A stretch of 64,000 nucleotides of DNA. Source: Catalinimonas sp038039535. GTDB taxonomy: Bacteria > Bacteroidota > Bacteroidia > Cytophagales > Cyclobacteriaceae. The stretch covers positions 62,001-126,000 of the forward strand of contig NZ_JBBPHP010000013.1 in the NCBI RefSeq assembly GCF_038039535.1, written 5' to 3'. Made by a program: the position numbers and the translations under genes. Under the pieces are notes generated by a model that made no database searches, was not told the DNA's origin, and was given only the letters and a program-made list of their open reading frames with translations. Positions 45,528-53,596 of the stretch are shown one piece after another; position 1 is the first letter of the stretch; each line of letters opens with the position of its first letter.

Positions 45528-46457
45528 ATGAAAGTAACTGTAGTAGGAGCCGGAAACGTGGGAGCAACCTGTGCCGATGTATTGGCCTACCGTGAGGTAG
45601 CCAATGAAGTTGTATTGGTAGATATAAAAGAAGGGCTTGCCGAAGGTAAAGCTCTGGATATCTGGGAAAAATCACCTATCAATCTTTATGACACCCGTAC
45701 CATTGGATCTACCAATGATTACTCCAAAACTGCCGGATCAGATGTGGTAGTGATCACTTCCGGACTGCCTCGTAAGCCGGGTATGTCGCGTGACGACCTT
45801 ATTGAAACCAACGCAGGTATCGTAAAAACGGTAACTGAAAATGTAGTGAAGCATTCACCAGAGGCTATTATTATCATTGTATCCAATCCTCTGGATGTGA
45901 TGACTTATCAGGCACACCTGACTTCTAAAGCACCTCGTACCAAAGTAATGGGTATGGCAGGTATTTTGGATACAGCTCGTTATCGCTCTTTTTTGGCGGA
46001 AGCAATCAACGTTTCTCCTAAAGACATTCAGGCAGTATTGATGGGTGGTCATGGTGATACTATGGTTCCTCTGCCTCGTTATACTACCGTGGGTGGAATT
46101 CCTGTAACTGAGCTGATTGACAAAGACAAGCTTGATGCTATTGTTGACCGTACAAAGTCAGGTGGCGGAGAACTGGTAAAGCTGATGGGAACTTCTGCGT
46201 GGTATGCCCCGGGTGCTGCTGCTGCGCAGATGGTGGAAGCTATTGTAAAAGATCAGCGTCGTGTATTCCCAGTTTGTGTGAAGCTTGAAGGAGAATATGG
46301 TATCAGCGATTGCTACCTGGGCGCGCCGGTGATCCTCGGCAAAAACGGAATTGAAAAAATCATTGAGCTTGAGCTTACTGATGACGAAATGCAACTGCTG
46401 AAGACTTCAGAAGGACACGTAAGAGAAGTGATGCAGGTGTTGGATAAAATGTCTTAA
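45528..46457 (+). CDS. mdh: Malate dehydrogenase (NAD-dependent)
   Basis: 309 residues of the LDH-like MDH type. Dinucleotide-binding GAGNVG (residues 7-12), Asp32 (VLVDI) pointing to NAD, substrate loop GLPRKPGMSRDDL with Arg82 (the residue that selects malate over lactate) and Arg88, and the catalytic Asp148/His175 (GGHGDTMVPL). Interconverts malate and oxaloacetate in the TCA cycle. Single gene bracketed by its own promoter element and terminator. Confidence 0.97.
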   Translation: MKVTVVGAGNVGATCADVLAYREVANEVVLVDIKEGLAEGKALDIWEKSPINLYDTRTIGSTNDYSKTAGSDVVVITSGLPRKPGMSRDDLIETNAGIVKTVTENVVKHSPEAIIIIVSNPLDVMTYQAHLTSKAPRTKVMGMAGILDTARYRSFLAEAINVSPKDIQAVLMGGHGDTMVPLPRYTTVGGIPVTELIDKDKLDAIVDRTKSGGGELVKLMGTSAWYAPGAAAAQMVEAIVKDQRRVFPVCVKLEGEYGISDCYLGAPVILGKNGIEKIIELELTDDEMQLLKTSEGHVREVMQVLDKMS

Positions 46458-46483
46458 ACCTCATTGCACATATTCTTCTTGAT

Positions 46484-46513
46484 AAAAAGGCTTTAGCGAT
46501 AAAGCCTTTTTTT
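46484..46513 (+). terminator. Terminator after mdh
   Basis: Perfect 11-bp stem (46484-46494 AAAAAGGCTTT, 46501-46511 AAAGCCTTTTT) with a 6-nt loop and T-run. Confidence 0.88.
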
Positions 46514-46550
46514 ATGCTTTTTACGTAAACTTATTATTAGAAAAAAATAG

Positions 46551-47007
46551 GCTCTGCTCTTCTTGCTGATTGTAATGCTTGCTTGTAATGCTTGCTTGTA
46601 ATCCTGTGCCTCAGCAAGCGCATGCCGAGAGTGATAAAGAGGAGTCGGGTCAGAATTTTCTTTAGGGTCAGGTTATGGCTATACATAATGAAGTGATGCC
46701 TGAAATGACTCGCATTTTTCGCTTGCAAAAGAAATTAAAAATACTCATTGACAGTTTACAAAGTGAAGGAACAATAGCTACTTTCTCAGTAGACTCATTA
46801 CAAAAGCTTAACGATGATCTACAGAAGGCTGATAAAGCGATGATGAACTGTAAGCGTTTCAGTGAATTTCAGGTTGAAGGCAAGCAACATGAGGAAATTA
46901 TAGAAGCGCTTGTATCAGAAAAGGAGAGTGTCATCGTTGTTAGAGAGAAAATGCTAGACAGCATTCAAAAAGCTGAAGACATTTTACAATACATTGAAAC
47001 CCCTTAG
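46551..47007 (+). pseudogene. Decayed small lipoprotein gene (coiled-coil, VMxxHxEVMPxM type)
   Basis: An intact reading frame exists only from ATG 46675 to 47007 (110 residues, MAIHNEVMPEMTRIFRLQKKLK..., strongly helical, no signal peptide). Upstream in the same frame are LACNP, the mark of a lipoprotein cleavage site, and a 20-residue linker, then a TAG at 46663. If one copy of the 13-bp duplication is removed, the bases before it read ALLFLLIVMLACNP, a perfect hydrophobic lipoprotein signal, although a TAG at 46548 then precedes it. The open part resembles small Bacteroidota lipoproteins with an HDEVMPKM-like motif (from memory). It looks like a gene with at least two lesions. Alternatively the short form is a real cytosolic protein. 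Its end overlaps the next gene by 14 nt. Confidence 0.55.
46571..46596 (+). repeat. Tandem duplication of a 13-bp unit in a lipoprotein signal region
   Basis: TGTAATGCTTGCT occurs twice head to tail (46571-46583 and 46584-46596), followed by a partial third start (TGTAAT). Because 13 is not a multiple of three, the second copy shifts the frame of the signal-peptide coding sequence described in the next entry. Confidence 0.85.
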
Positions 47008-48148
47008 CTACCTATATCCCTACAGTGTGTACATCCTTTTTTCGCTCTTATTTACACTGGCTTGCAGTAGTGAAAATGAGCCGGAAAGAGAGCTTGTGTA
47101 CGATCCTACCCCTTATCAACCTGAGCTACCATGGTACTTTCCTGATGCGGTAAACTTACCCGCCGATAATTTATTAACAGAAGAAGGAGTGGAATTAGGG
47201 CGCATGCTTTTTTATGAGAAACAGTTATCCGTTGATCAAAGCGTATCCTGTGCCTCCTGTCATCAGCAAGATAAAGCCTTTACTGACGGGAGACAGTTTC
47301 CGCAGGGAGTGAATGGTGGACAGGTCAACAAGAATTCAATGTCACTGCACAATCTGCTGTGGGTTAGTCATCTGAACTGGGATGGCAGGTCAGCTAGCCT
47401 GGAAGAACAGGCTATGGGGCCGTTGACCAATCCTTTGGAAATGGGCTTAGCTGATGTAAATGAAGCAGTATTGCGATTGCAGACAACACAAATTTATCCG
47501 CCCAAATTTTTTGAAGCCTTTGGTTCGGATAGCATTACTGCAGAAAATCTTCTCAAAGCCCTGGCTCAGTTTGAGCGAACTCTCATCAGCAATCAATCCA
47601 AACTGGATCGCTACTGGCGCAATGAGTACGAGCCTACAGATCTTGAACTGAAAGGTATGACACTCTTTTTTACCCATCCCGAACCTTCTCAGGGAATTAG
47701 AGGAGGAAACTGCGGTGATTGCCATCTTGGCCCATTTACCGGTGGGGCTGCTGATGCCTTCAATGGTTTTCATAACAATGGATTGGACCAGGACAGTGAT
47801 TTGGAAGATGGGTTGGCAGGATTTACTGGAAATGCTTTTGACAAAGGAAAATTTCGTGCTCCTTCTCTGAGAAATATTGCGCTAACTGCTCCCTATATGC
47901 ATGATGGCCGATTCAATACGCTGGAAGAAGTGCTTGCGCACTATGATGAACATATTCAAATAAGTAGTACCCTTGATCCTCTGATACAGGAAGCCAGTAA
48001 TGAAACTATCATACAAGGGGAGCCCATAAAACTGCATCTTTTGCCAGAAGAAAAAGAAGCCATACTGGCTTTTTTGCATATGCTTACCGATAGCACTTTT
48101 ATTGAAGATGAACGTTTCTCAAATCCGTTTACACAAGGAGAACAATAG
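46994..48148 (+). CDS. Di-heme cytochrome c peroxidase (MauG/CcpA family) lipoprotein 1
   Basis: 384 residues from a TTG at 46994 that overlaps the preceding open frame; no ATG is available before the signal. The N-terminus is a lipoprotein signal with LAC at residues 22-24. Two heme c motifs: CASCH (86-90) and CGDCH (240-244); ELGRMLFYEKQLSVDQS before the first and APYMHDGRFNTLEEVLAHY near the end are typical of the bacterial cytochrome c peroxidase family. Anchored in the periplasm or at the outer membrane. Could detoxify peroxide or, like MauG/MbnH, oxidise a protein partner; the sequence does not decide. Forms a set with the DUF3050 gene and the second peroxidase. Confidence 0.88.
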   Translation: MKPLSYLYPYSVYILFSLLFTLACSSENEPERELVYDPTPYQPELPWYFPDAVNLPADNLLTEEGVELGRMLFYEKQLSVDQSVSCASCHQQDKAFTDGRQFPQGVNGGQVNKNSMSLHNLLWVSHLNWDGRSASLEEQAMGPLTNPLEMGLADVNEAVLRLQTTQIYPPKFFEAFGSDSITAENLLKALAQFERTLISNQSKLDRYWRNEYEPTDLELKGMTLFFTHPEPSQGIRGGNCGDCHLGPFTGGAADAFNGFHNNGLDQDSDLEDGLAGFTGNAFDKGKFRAPSLRNIALTAPYMHDGRFNTLEEVLAHYDEHIQISSTLDPLIQEASNETIIQGEPIKLHLLPEEKEAILAFLHMLTDSTFIEDERFSNPFTQGEQ

Positions 48149-48411
48149 CCATCACTCTGACCTTAAGGGCAGATAGTTCTTTGGAAGTTGGCAATACTAC
48201 TAATGCCTCAAAAAAAACTGGTGCTTTAAGCTTAAGTTAAGCCATGGCATGGAACTGGAATACCAATTATAAGTTTATACTATTAGAAGCATAGGAGGCT
48301 GCTAATGATCAGACAAAGGTCTGGCTGTGTAGTTGGTAAGATCTGAACTACAGAAAATGTACGTAACTATTAGGGCCGAGAACTGTACCAGAACGCAATC
48401 TGATCCGGGGA
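48149..48411 (+). other. Non-coding stretch between peroxidase 1 and the DUF3050 promoter
   Basis: No intact gene. One frame reads for some 30 codons between stops on either side (containing WNWNTNYKFILLEA and, after a stop, QTKVWLCSW), which may be a coding relic. There are short inverted repeats: CAGAC/GTCTG around 48311-48323 and TGTAGTT/AACTACA at 48328-48334 and 48346-48352. No terminator with a U-run is apparent after peroxidase 1. Confidence 0.4.
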
Positions 48412-48442
48412 TTGAATTCAAAACTTCAGGCTAATAAATTTG
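48412..48442 (+). promoter_or_regulatory. Promoter of the DUF3050-peroxidase 2 unit
   Basis: TTG at 48412-48414, 20-nt spacer, TAAATTTG at 48435-48442. Leader of about 55 nt to the ATG at 48504. Confidence 0.65.
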
Positions 48443-48503
48443 ATCCTTGTCCACGATAGCTATGCTTCCAGCAAGTTTACCATATAAAAGTGTTGAATAG
48501 TTT

Positions 48504-49271
48504 ATGAATGTACATATCGCAAGAATAGAAAACGGACTATCACCTTTAAAACAGCAGCTAGTAAGTCATCCACTTTATCAAAAAATCAAGTCTCCCCAGC
48601 ATTTGCATACTTTTATGGAGCAGCATGTATTTGCGGTTTGGGACTTTATGTCTTTGCTCAAATTTTTACAGAGAGAACTAACCTGCGTTCAGCATCCCTG
48701 GCTTCCGACACAGCATACCTCAACTGCGAGAATGATTAACGAAATTGTGCTGGGTGAAGAAACAGATATAGACCGTCATGGAAGACCCGCCAGCCATTAT
48801 CAGTTATACCTTCAGGCAATGGATCAGGCAGGAGCTGATTATTCGCTGATCAAGAGACTGGAAACCATGCTTCGCAAAGGTATACCGCTTGCTCAGGTTA
48901 TTGCTTCATTGCAACTCCCCAGTCAGGTCAAAGCATTTATTGGCTTTACCTTTCAGACTATTGACAGAGGAGTTTTACACGAAGTTGCTGCAGTATTTAC
49001 CTGGGGTAGAGAAGATCTGATTCCCGATATGTTTACCTCACTTGTAAAAGATATCCAGAAAAATCATCATACCAATCTGGAGGATTTTGTGTATTATCTG
49101 GAGCGTCATATAGAGCTGGACGCTGATGAACATGGGCCTATGGCAATACAGATGATGGAAGACTTATGTGGGGATGACCAGCAGAAGTGGAATCAATGTT
49201 ATAAAGTATCTCAGAAGGCCTTGAAAGCGAGAATAAACTTGTGGGACGGTATTGCCAACGCCATTACATAA
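48504..49271 (+). CDS. DUF3050 protein, heme-oxygenase-like (HDO) fold
   Basis: 255 residues, all-helical, no signal peptide, so cytosolic. The pattern HPLYQKIKSPQHLHTFMEQHVFAVWDFMSLLKFLQ at the start, NEIVLGEETDIDRHG (79-93), FTFQTIDRGVLHEVAAVFTWGRE (148-170) and ERHIELDADEHGPMA (200-214) identifies DUF3050. The last block has His202-x3-Asp206-x3-His210, like the third metal-binding helix of heme-oxygenase-like diiron oxidases (CADD, UndA, SznF); further ligand candidates are Glu39/Asp47, Glu85/Glu86 and His159/Glu160. Role unknown; diiron oxygenase is an inference. Placed between two di-heme peroxidases and with its own promoter; the second peroxidase follows after 10 nt. Confidence 0.82.
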   Translation: MNVHIARIENGLSPLKQQLVSHPLYQKIKSPQHLHTFMEQHVFAVWDFMSLLKFLQRELTCVQHPWLPTQHTSTARMINEIVLGEETDIDRHGRPASHYQLYLQAMDQAGADYSLIKRLETMLRKGIPLAQVIASLQLPSQVKAFIGFTFQTIDRGVLHEVAAVFTWGREDLIPDMFTSLVKDIQKNHHTNLEDFVYYLERHIELDADEHGPMAIQMMEDLCGDDQQKWNQCYKVSQKALKARINLWDGIANAIT

Positions 49272-49281
49272 ATTCAGATAT

Positions 49282-50331
49282 ATGAAAGCATTTAGCATAG
49301 CTAGTTTCTATTTGTTATTGTGCTTTCTGTTTGCCTGTGCTGCTGACCAAAATAAAACAAGACTATTTACTTTAGATATTCCGGCAAACTTCCAATGGCC
49401 TATGCCTGTTCCTGAGCATAATCCCACTACAGTAGAAGGTGTAGCTTTAGGAAAAAAGCTTTTTTACGATCCCCAACTATCTGTCAATAATCAAATTTCC
49501 TGTGCAAGCTGCCATATACCTTCCCTGTCTTTTACAGATGGTCAGGCACTGAGTAGCGAGGGGGTAAGTGGTCACCAACTGGACAGACATGTACCACAAT
49601 TAATCAATGTAGCCTGGAATGATGGGCTTTTCTGGGACGGTGGTGCAAAAAACTTAGAATCAGTAGTGTTCGGACCTATCACTCATCCTGATGAAATGGG
49701 GGAAAATCTCAATCAGCTGGTCGGCGAACTTCAGCGAGATGCTTCTTACCCGGTATTATTCAAAAATGCTTTTGATACCGATTCTATTCAATCAGCGCTG
49801 ATTGCACGAGCACTGGCTCAGTACATGCGCACTTTGGTCAGTGCAGATAGCCCTTACGATCACTATGTTAGGGATGAGAAAGGTGGAAAGTTAACGGCAG
49901 TGGAAAGACAAGGTATGGAGTTGGTCAAAGAGAAATGTGCCGCCTGTCATGCTTTTGAGCCAGGAAAAAATGATTTCTTTACTGATTTTTCTTATCATAA
50001 TAATGGACTGGATCAATTTTTCTCGGAGGATAAAGAGCGAATATTGATGGGCAGGTTTCGTGTTACCTTTGATTCCACACAAATAGGTGCCTATAAGACC
50101 CCAAGCTTACGAAATCTGGCACACACGGCCCCTTATATGCATGATGGGCGTTTTCAGTCTTTGAGCGAAGTGCTGGATCACTATGCTACAGGAGTAAAGG
50201 ATTCTCCTTTTCTTGATTCACTATTTAGAAAGAATGGTGATAAGTTGGGCATCCCCTTAAGTGCCCAGGAAAAAGAAACAATCTTAGCCTTCCTCATGAC
50301 TTTAAATGATCAGACTGTTGTAACAGATTGA
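49282..50331 (+). CDS. Di-heme cytochrome c peroxidase (MauG/CcpA family) lipoprotein 2
   Basis: 349 residues from the ATG at 49282. The frame is open to 49252 inside the DUF3050 gene, but the internal ATG gives a proper lipoprotein signal (LFAC, Cys19) and removes the overlap. Heme motifs CASCH (74-78) and CAACH (219-223); TPSLRNLAHTAPYMHDGRFQSLSEVLDHY is family-typical. Clearly paralogous to the protein at 46994. Co-transcribed with DUF3050. Peroxidase or protein-oxidising activity cannot be separated by sequence. No terminator directly follows. Confidence 0.88.
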   Translation: MKAFSIASFYLLLCFLFACAADQNKTRLFTLDIPANFQWPMPVPEHNPTTVEGVALGKKLFYDPQLSVNNQISCASCHIPSLSFTDGQALSSEGVSGHQLDRHVPQLINVAWNDGLFWDGGAKNLESVVFGPITHPDEMGENLNQLVGELQRDASYPVLFKNAFDTDSIQSALIARALAQYMRTLVSADSPYDHYVRDEKGGKLTAVERQGMELVKEKCAACHAFEPGKNDFFTDFSYHNNGLDQFFSEDKERILMGRFRVTFDSTQIGAYKTPSLRNLAHTAPYMHDGRFQSLSEVLDHYATGVKDSPFLDSLFRKNGDKLGIPLSAQEKETILAFLMTLNDQTVVTD

Positions 50332-50828
50332 TTTGCTGATCAGGCTATGCTACAATCTTCCCGCTCCAGTGACCCTGTATAAATCTTCATTCAGCACTTC
50401 ATTACTCTTAAAAAATGTTTAAGAAAATGACTAGAAGTTTAATCAGTCAGTGAATAGAAACAATGCTAAATAGGACTTAATAAATAATAAATTTAAATAA
50501 ATAGCTAAATCAGGGAAATTTAAAAAATTTTCAAAATAATTTATCTTATTCAGGTAATTTTTCATATATTGGTAGTAAGAATTAAGATCATTTACTGATT
50601 ATTTAATTCTTGCTCGCACTTTTTCGCTCTATTACAACAATCTATTACACTTAATTGAAGCTTCTGTCTTATATTTAAGGCTTGAAGCTTTTTTTTGTTT
50701 AAGCCTCCCCGGCACAAATATGATTTTGTAATGAATACAAAATCCGAAATAAAATATTTTCAGTTTTTACTGTTTTCGTTTATTTCTTTTTGGAGGGTTT
50801 CTGTGACTGACGGAAGGAGAATATGATA
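50332..50828. other. AT-rich gap with an isolated terminator-like hairpin
   Basis: 497 bp without a convincing gene. The middle part is very AT-rich. At 50658-50696 there is AAGCTTC (50658-50664), a 19-nt loop, GAAGCTT (50684-50690) and six further T, the form of a plus-strand terminator, but 330 nt behind the nearest plus-strand gene. It could end a long 3' untranslated region of peroxidase 2 or a small RNA; I found no TAnnTTTG promoter element in front of it. Confidence 0.4.
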
Positions 50829-51467
50829 TTAAACTTCTCCTTCAATTAATTCTAATACAATTCCAGTCTGCTCCAAAAACTGGCTTACTGCTTCATCTTG
50901 ATTCTCTATCACGCTTTCAGTATCAATATCATCAATCATATTCTGCAGGGTATTGAGTTCGGCTTGCAGTTCTGGAGAGTCCTCAATATTCAGTGACTCA
51001 ATTGTTTCAGCTACCATTACGAAGTAAGTTTTTACCAGAGTAGCTTTTTCCTGCTCCTCAGCATCAGCAATTTTATTGGATTGCTCTTTCAGTTGGGTAA
51101 TAGTAGCTTTATTGAGCTGTATTTCCGGGCTTGCAGAAAGTTCCTCCAAGGCATCACCAAGATGATCCAAGGCATTTGAAACATAATCACCAAGGAGAAA
51201 ACTATCATCCTCCGGGTTGTTCTCACTTACAAATACAAGGTATTTGTCAATTGACTGAAAAGCCTGGTTTGAAGAGTCAACTTCTCTTTCACTTTCAGGA
51301 ACTTCAGTGCGTTCCTCAATTTCATCAGTGATTTGCTGCTCTCTCGTTTCATCCAGTAAAACCAATTGGATAACCACAAACCCAATGACTGCTGCAATGA
51401 CGGTCGGAATAACCCATCTTGACCTTCTTTTTCTTCTTTGGTTATTATTGTTGTTGATGTCTGACAT
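50829..51467 (-). CDS. Hypothetical single-pass membrane protein with acidic helical domain
   Basis: 212 residues; not recognised. Basic, Asn-rich N-terminus (NNNNQRRKRRSR), then one membrane helix (about 18-36, VIPTVIAAVIGFVVIQLVLL), then about 170 residues that are acidic and predominantly helical (ALDHLGDALEELSASPEIQ, ETIESLNIEDSPELQAELNTLQNMIDDIDTE). Positive-inside rule puts the tail in the periplasm. No cysteines and no enzymatic motif. It stands alone between two gaps. It could be a structural or scaffold protein; no function is claimed. Confidence 0.65.
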   Translation of the reverse strand: MSDINNNNNQRRKRRSRWVIPTVIAAVIGFVVIQLVLLDETREQQITDEIEERTEVPESEREVDSSNQAFQSIDKYLVFVSENNPEDDSFLLGDYVSNALDHLGDALEELSASPEIQLNKATITQLKEQSNKIADAEEQEKATLVKTYFVMVAETIESLNIEDSPELQAELNTLQNMIDDIDTESVIENQDEAVSQFLEQTGIVLELIEGEV

Positions 51468-51620
51468 AGAATAAAAAATTTAGGCTAAAAAATAAGATTA
51501 AGGCAAACTCAGAAAAATTGTGTCTAAAAATGTTATACCCTCCTATCTTCTACGAAGATAATTTTGAATAGGTACAGTTAATGGGGAATTTTGAAAATGA
51601 AATGACAGAACGCCTCAAAA

Positions 51621-52727
51621 TTAAGATGCTTCACTGAGTTTAAAAGGCACCCCTGTTGTACGCGATATTTCTATCAACTCATCCACTACCGGTTTAATCA
51701 AGGGAATGCCTTTGACCTGTCTGATATTTTCGGCTTCTCGTTCAGGGTCGCCGGGTATTAAAGGGCCTTGTGTACCAGGGGCGGCTTTGGTATTCCTGAA
51801 CGTACGAATCCAGTCATCAATCTGCCGTTTAAATTCATCGGTTTCTATAAAGCCGTCTATTTGCATTGCACCAAAGAAATGGCCGATACCTTTACCCACA
51901 CTTCTCTCCGGCATAGTCTGTTGAATGGTAAATGGAGGAGTAAAAGGTCCCCAGTTGGCTCCGCTAAGCACAGCTGATAGTATATCTACCATCGCGCTCA
52001 GAGCGTAGCCTTTATGCCCTCCTAATGTACGATTGGTTCCTAAAGGAAGAAGTGCTCCGCCCTCAATCATTTCTTCAGCTACATTGGTTTCATGTCCTTT
52101 ACTATTGATGCACCAGCCATCAGGTACCGCTTTCTGCTCCCGCTTCGCGATTTCTATTTTACCAAAAGCAGCGACACTGCTTGCCATGTCAATTACGATA
52201 GGAGGTTCTTCAAGTCCGGGAAAAGCGATGGCAAGAGGATTAGTGCCCAGCATACGCTCCATACCCCAGAGCGGTGTGACAATTTTGGTGGTGTTAGTCA
52301 TTGCCCAGCCAATCATGTCCCGTTTAAGAGCTTGTATCGGATAGTATCCGGCGATGCCAAAGTGATTAGTATTTCGTACACCAACCCATCCCGAGCCTAC
52401 TCGCTCTGCTTTTTCCATAGCTATTTCGTTGGCTTTTGGCCCTATTACAAGGCCTAATCCATTACCGCCATCCACTGTAGCCGTACTGGGTTTTTGTCTT
52501 ACAATTTTAAGATTGGGCGTGGGATTGATTCTACCTGCTTTGAGGAGTCCTACATAGGTTTGTAAGCGTGCCACCCCATGAGATTCAATTCCGCGGAGGT
52601 CACTGGTAGCCAGTACATCAGCAGCCAGCTCTGCGTCTTGATCAGGAACGCCAAAGTGCTTGAATACCTCTTTGGTGAAATTTTTTAGATAAGCTGAAGT
52701 GAATGTGTAACTTATAATATTGCCCAT
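51621..52727 (-). CDS. Ldh_2-family malate/L-lactate-type dehydrogenase (paralogue 2)
   Basis: 368 residues, same fold and motifs as the protein at 30346: DLRGIESHGVARL with the catalytic His, NTNHFGIAGYYPI, ERMLGTNPLAIAFPG and the C-terminal PGDPEREAENIRQVKGIPL. NAD(P)-dependent 2-hydroxyacid dehydrogenase. It is the last gene of the minus-strand deoxy-sugar operon (55 nt behind the SDR gene). That pathway releases L-lactate, so oxidation of lactate to pyruvate would fit, but other 2-hydroxyacids or 2,3-diketo-sugar acids are also family substrates. Confidence 0.85.
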   Translation of the reverse strand: MGNIISYTFTSAYLKNFTKEVFKHFGVPDQDAELAADVLATSDLRGIESHGVARLQTYVGLLKAGRINPTPNLKIVRQKPSTATVDGGNGLGLVIGPKANEIAMEKAERVGSGWVGVRNTNHFGIAGYYPIQALKRDMIGWAMTNTTKIVTPLWGMERMLGTNPLAIAFPGLEEPPIVIDMASSVAAFGKIEIAKREQKAVPDGWCINSKGHETNVAEEMIEGGALLPLGTNRTLGGHKGYALSAMVDILSAVLSGANWGPFTPPFTIQQTMPERSVGKGIGHFFGAMQIDGFIETDEFKRQIDDWIRTFRNTKAAPGTQGPLIPGDPEREAENIRQVKGIPLIKPVVDELIEISRTTGVPFKLSEAS

Positions 52728-52782
52728 GCCTGTATTGTTTTATCGCTTCACCATATCTCCTAAAGACAAGTACAAAGGTAAA

Positions 52783-53568
52783 TCAGGAGCCAATCGCTCT
52801 GTCCAGATGGGTGTAGCCTCCATCAGGAAAAAGGTACTGCCCCGTGGTATGCGCGGATTTATCTGAAGCTGTGAAAAGCACTGTGTAAGCAATTTCTTCA
52901 GCGGTAGTCATTCGCTGACCCAACGGAATCCGACTGGTAATCTCTTTTAGTTTTTCTTCCGGATGTTCATAAGTATTCAGCCATCCGCGATACATGGGCG
53001 TCATGACTTCAGCGGGTAAAACTGCGTTTACCCTAATGCCATAGGGAAGGAGTTCTACCGCCCACTCTCGGGTTAATCCCAATTGTCCGGCTTTGCTGGC
53101 AATGTAAGCTGAAGAATTGCCCTGACCAGTAATAGCAGTTTTGGAACTGATATTGACAATGTTTCCCTTACTTTTAATCAGGTAGGGTAGGGCATAATGT
53201 GCCAGTGTAAAGTAATGAAATATATTATTTTGTATGGATTGCATGAACTGCTCTGGTGAGCCCTTTTCTAGCCCTACACTATCGTTATAACCGGCATTGT
53301 TCACCAATACATCAATCTTTCCAAATTTCTCTACCGTAGCATCCACTACTTTTTGACAAGCCTCTTTTTTGCTAAGGTCAGCTTGGACAAACAGACAGGA
53401 ATGGCCCTTTGCAAGAAGCTCTTCTTCCAGCCCTTTTCCTTTTTCAAGGCTACGGTTAACGATAATAGGTACTGCTCCTTCTTTTACGGATTCGCGTACG
53501 ATGGCTTCTCCTATGCCGCTGCCACCGCCGGTTACGATGATCACTTTGTCTGTCAGGTTGAGATCCAT
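52783..53568 (-). CDS. SDR oxidoreductase, probable L-fucose/6-deoxyhexose dehydrogenase
   Basis: 261 residues, classical short-chain dehydrogenase: TGGGSGIG (13-20), NNAG (90-93), catalytic Ser141/142, Tyr155 and Lys159 (YIASK). The residues after the second strand are Asn-Arg rather than Asp, which may favour NADP. The C-terminal DGGYTHLDRA ending is one I associate with sugar-1-dehydrogenases of the L-fucose type. Would oxidise the sugar to its lactone, the substrate of the next gene (28 nt away). Exact sugar not determined. Confidence 0.75.
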   Translation of the reverse strand: MDLNLTDKVIIVTGGGSGIGEAIVRESVKEGAVPIIVNRSLEKGKGLEEELLAKGHSCLFVQADLSKKEACQKVVDATVEKFGKIDVLVNNAGYNDSVGLEKGSPEQFMQSIQNNIFHYFTLAHYALPYLIKSKGNIVNISSKTAITGQGNSSAYIASKAGQLGLTREWAVELLPYGIRVNAVLPAEVMTPMYRGWLNTYEHPEEKLKEITSRIPLGQRMTTAEEIAYTVLFTASDKSAHTTGQYLFPDGGYTHLDRAIGS

Positions 53569-53596
53569 AGAGGAGAAAAAATTTAATGGTTGTGGT

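Noticed and set aside
46675..47007. Intact cytosolic protein of 110 residues
   Set aside because: Kept only as part of a pseudogene because the lipoprotein signal and linker in the upstream sequence are recognisable but broken; not fully excluded.
48325..48400. tRNA-like segment (TAGTTGGTAAG resembles a D-loop)
   Set aside because: No T-loop GGTTCGA sequence, no pairing acceptor arms and no CCA-compatible end were found, so not called as tRNA.
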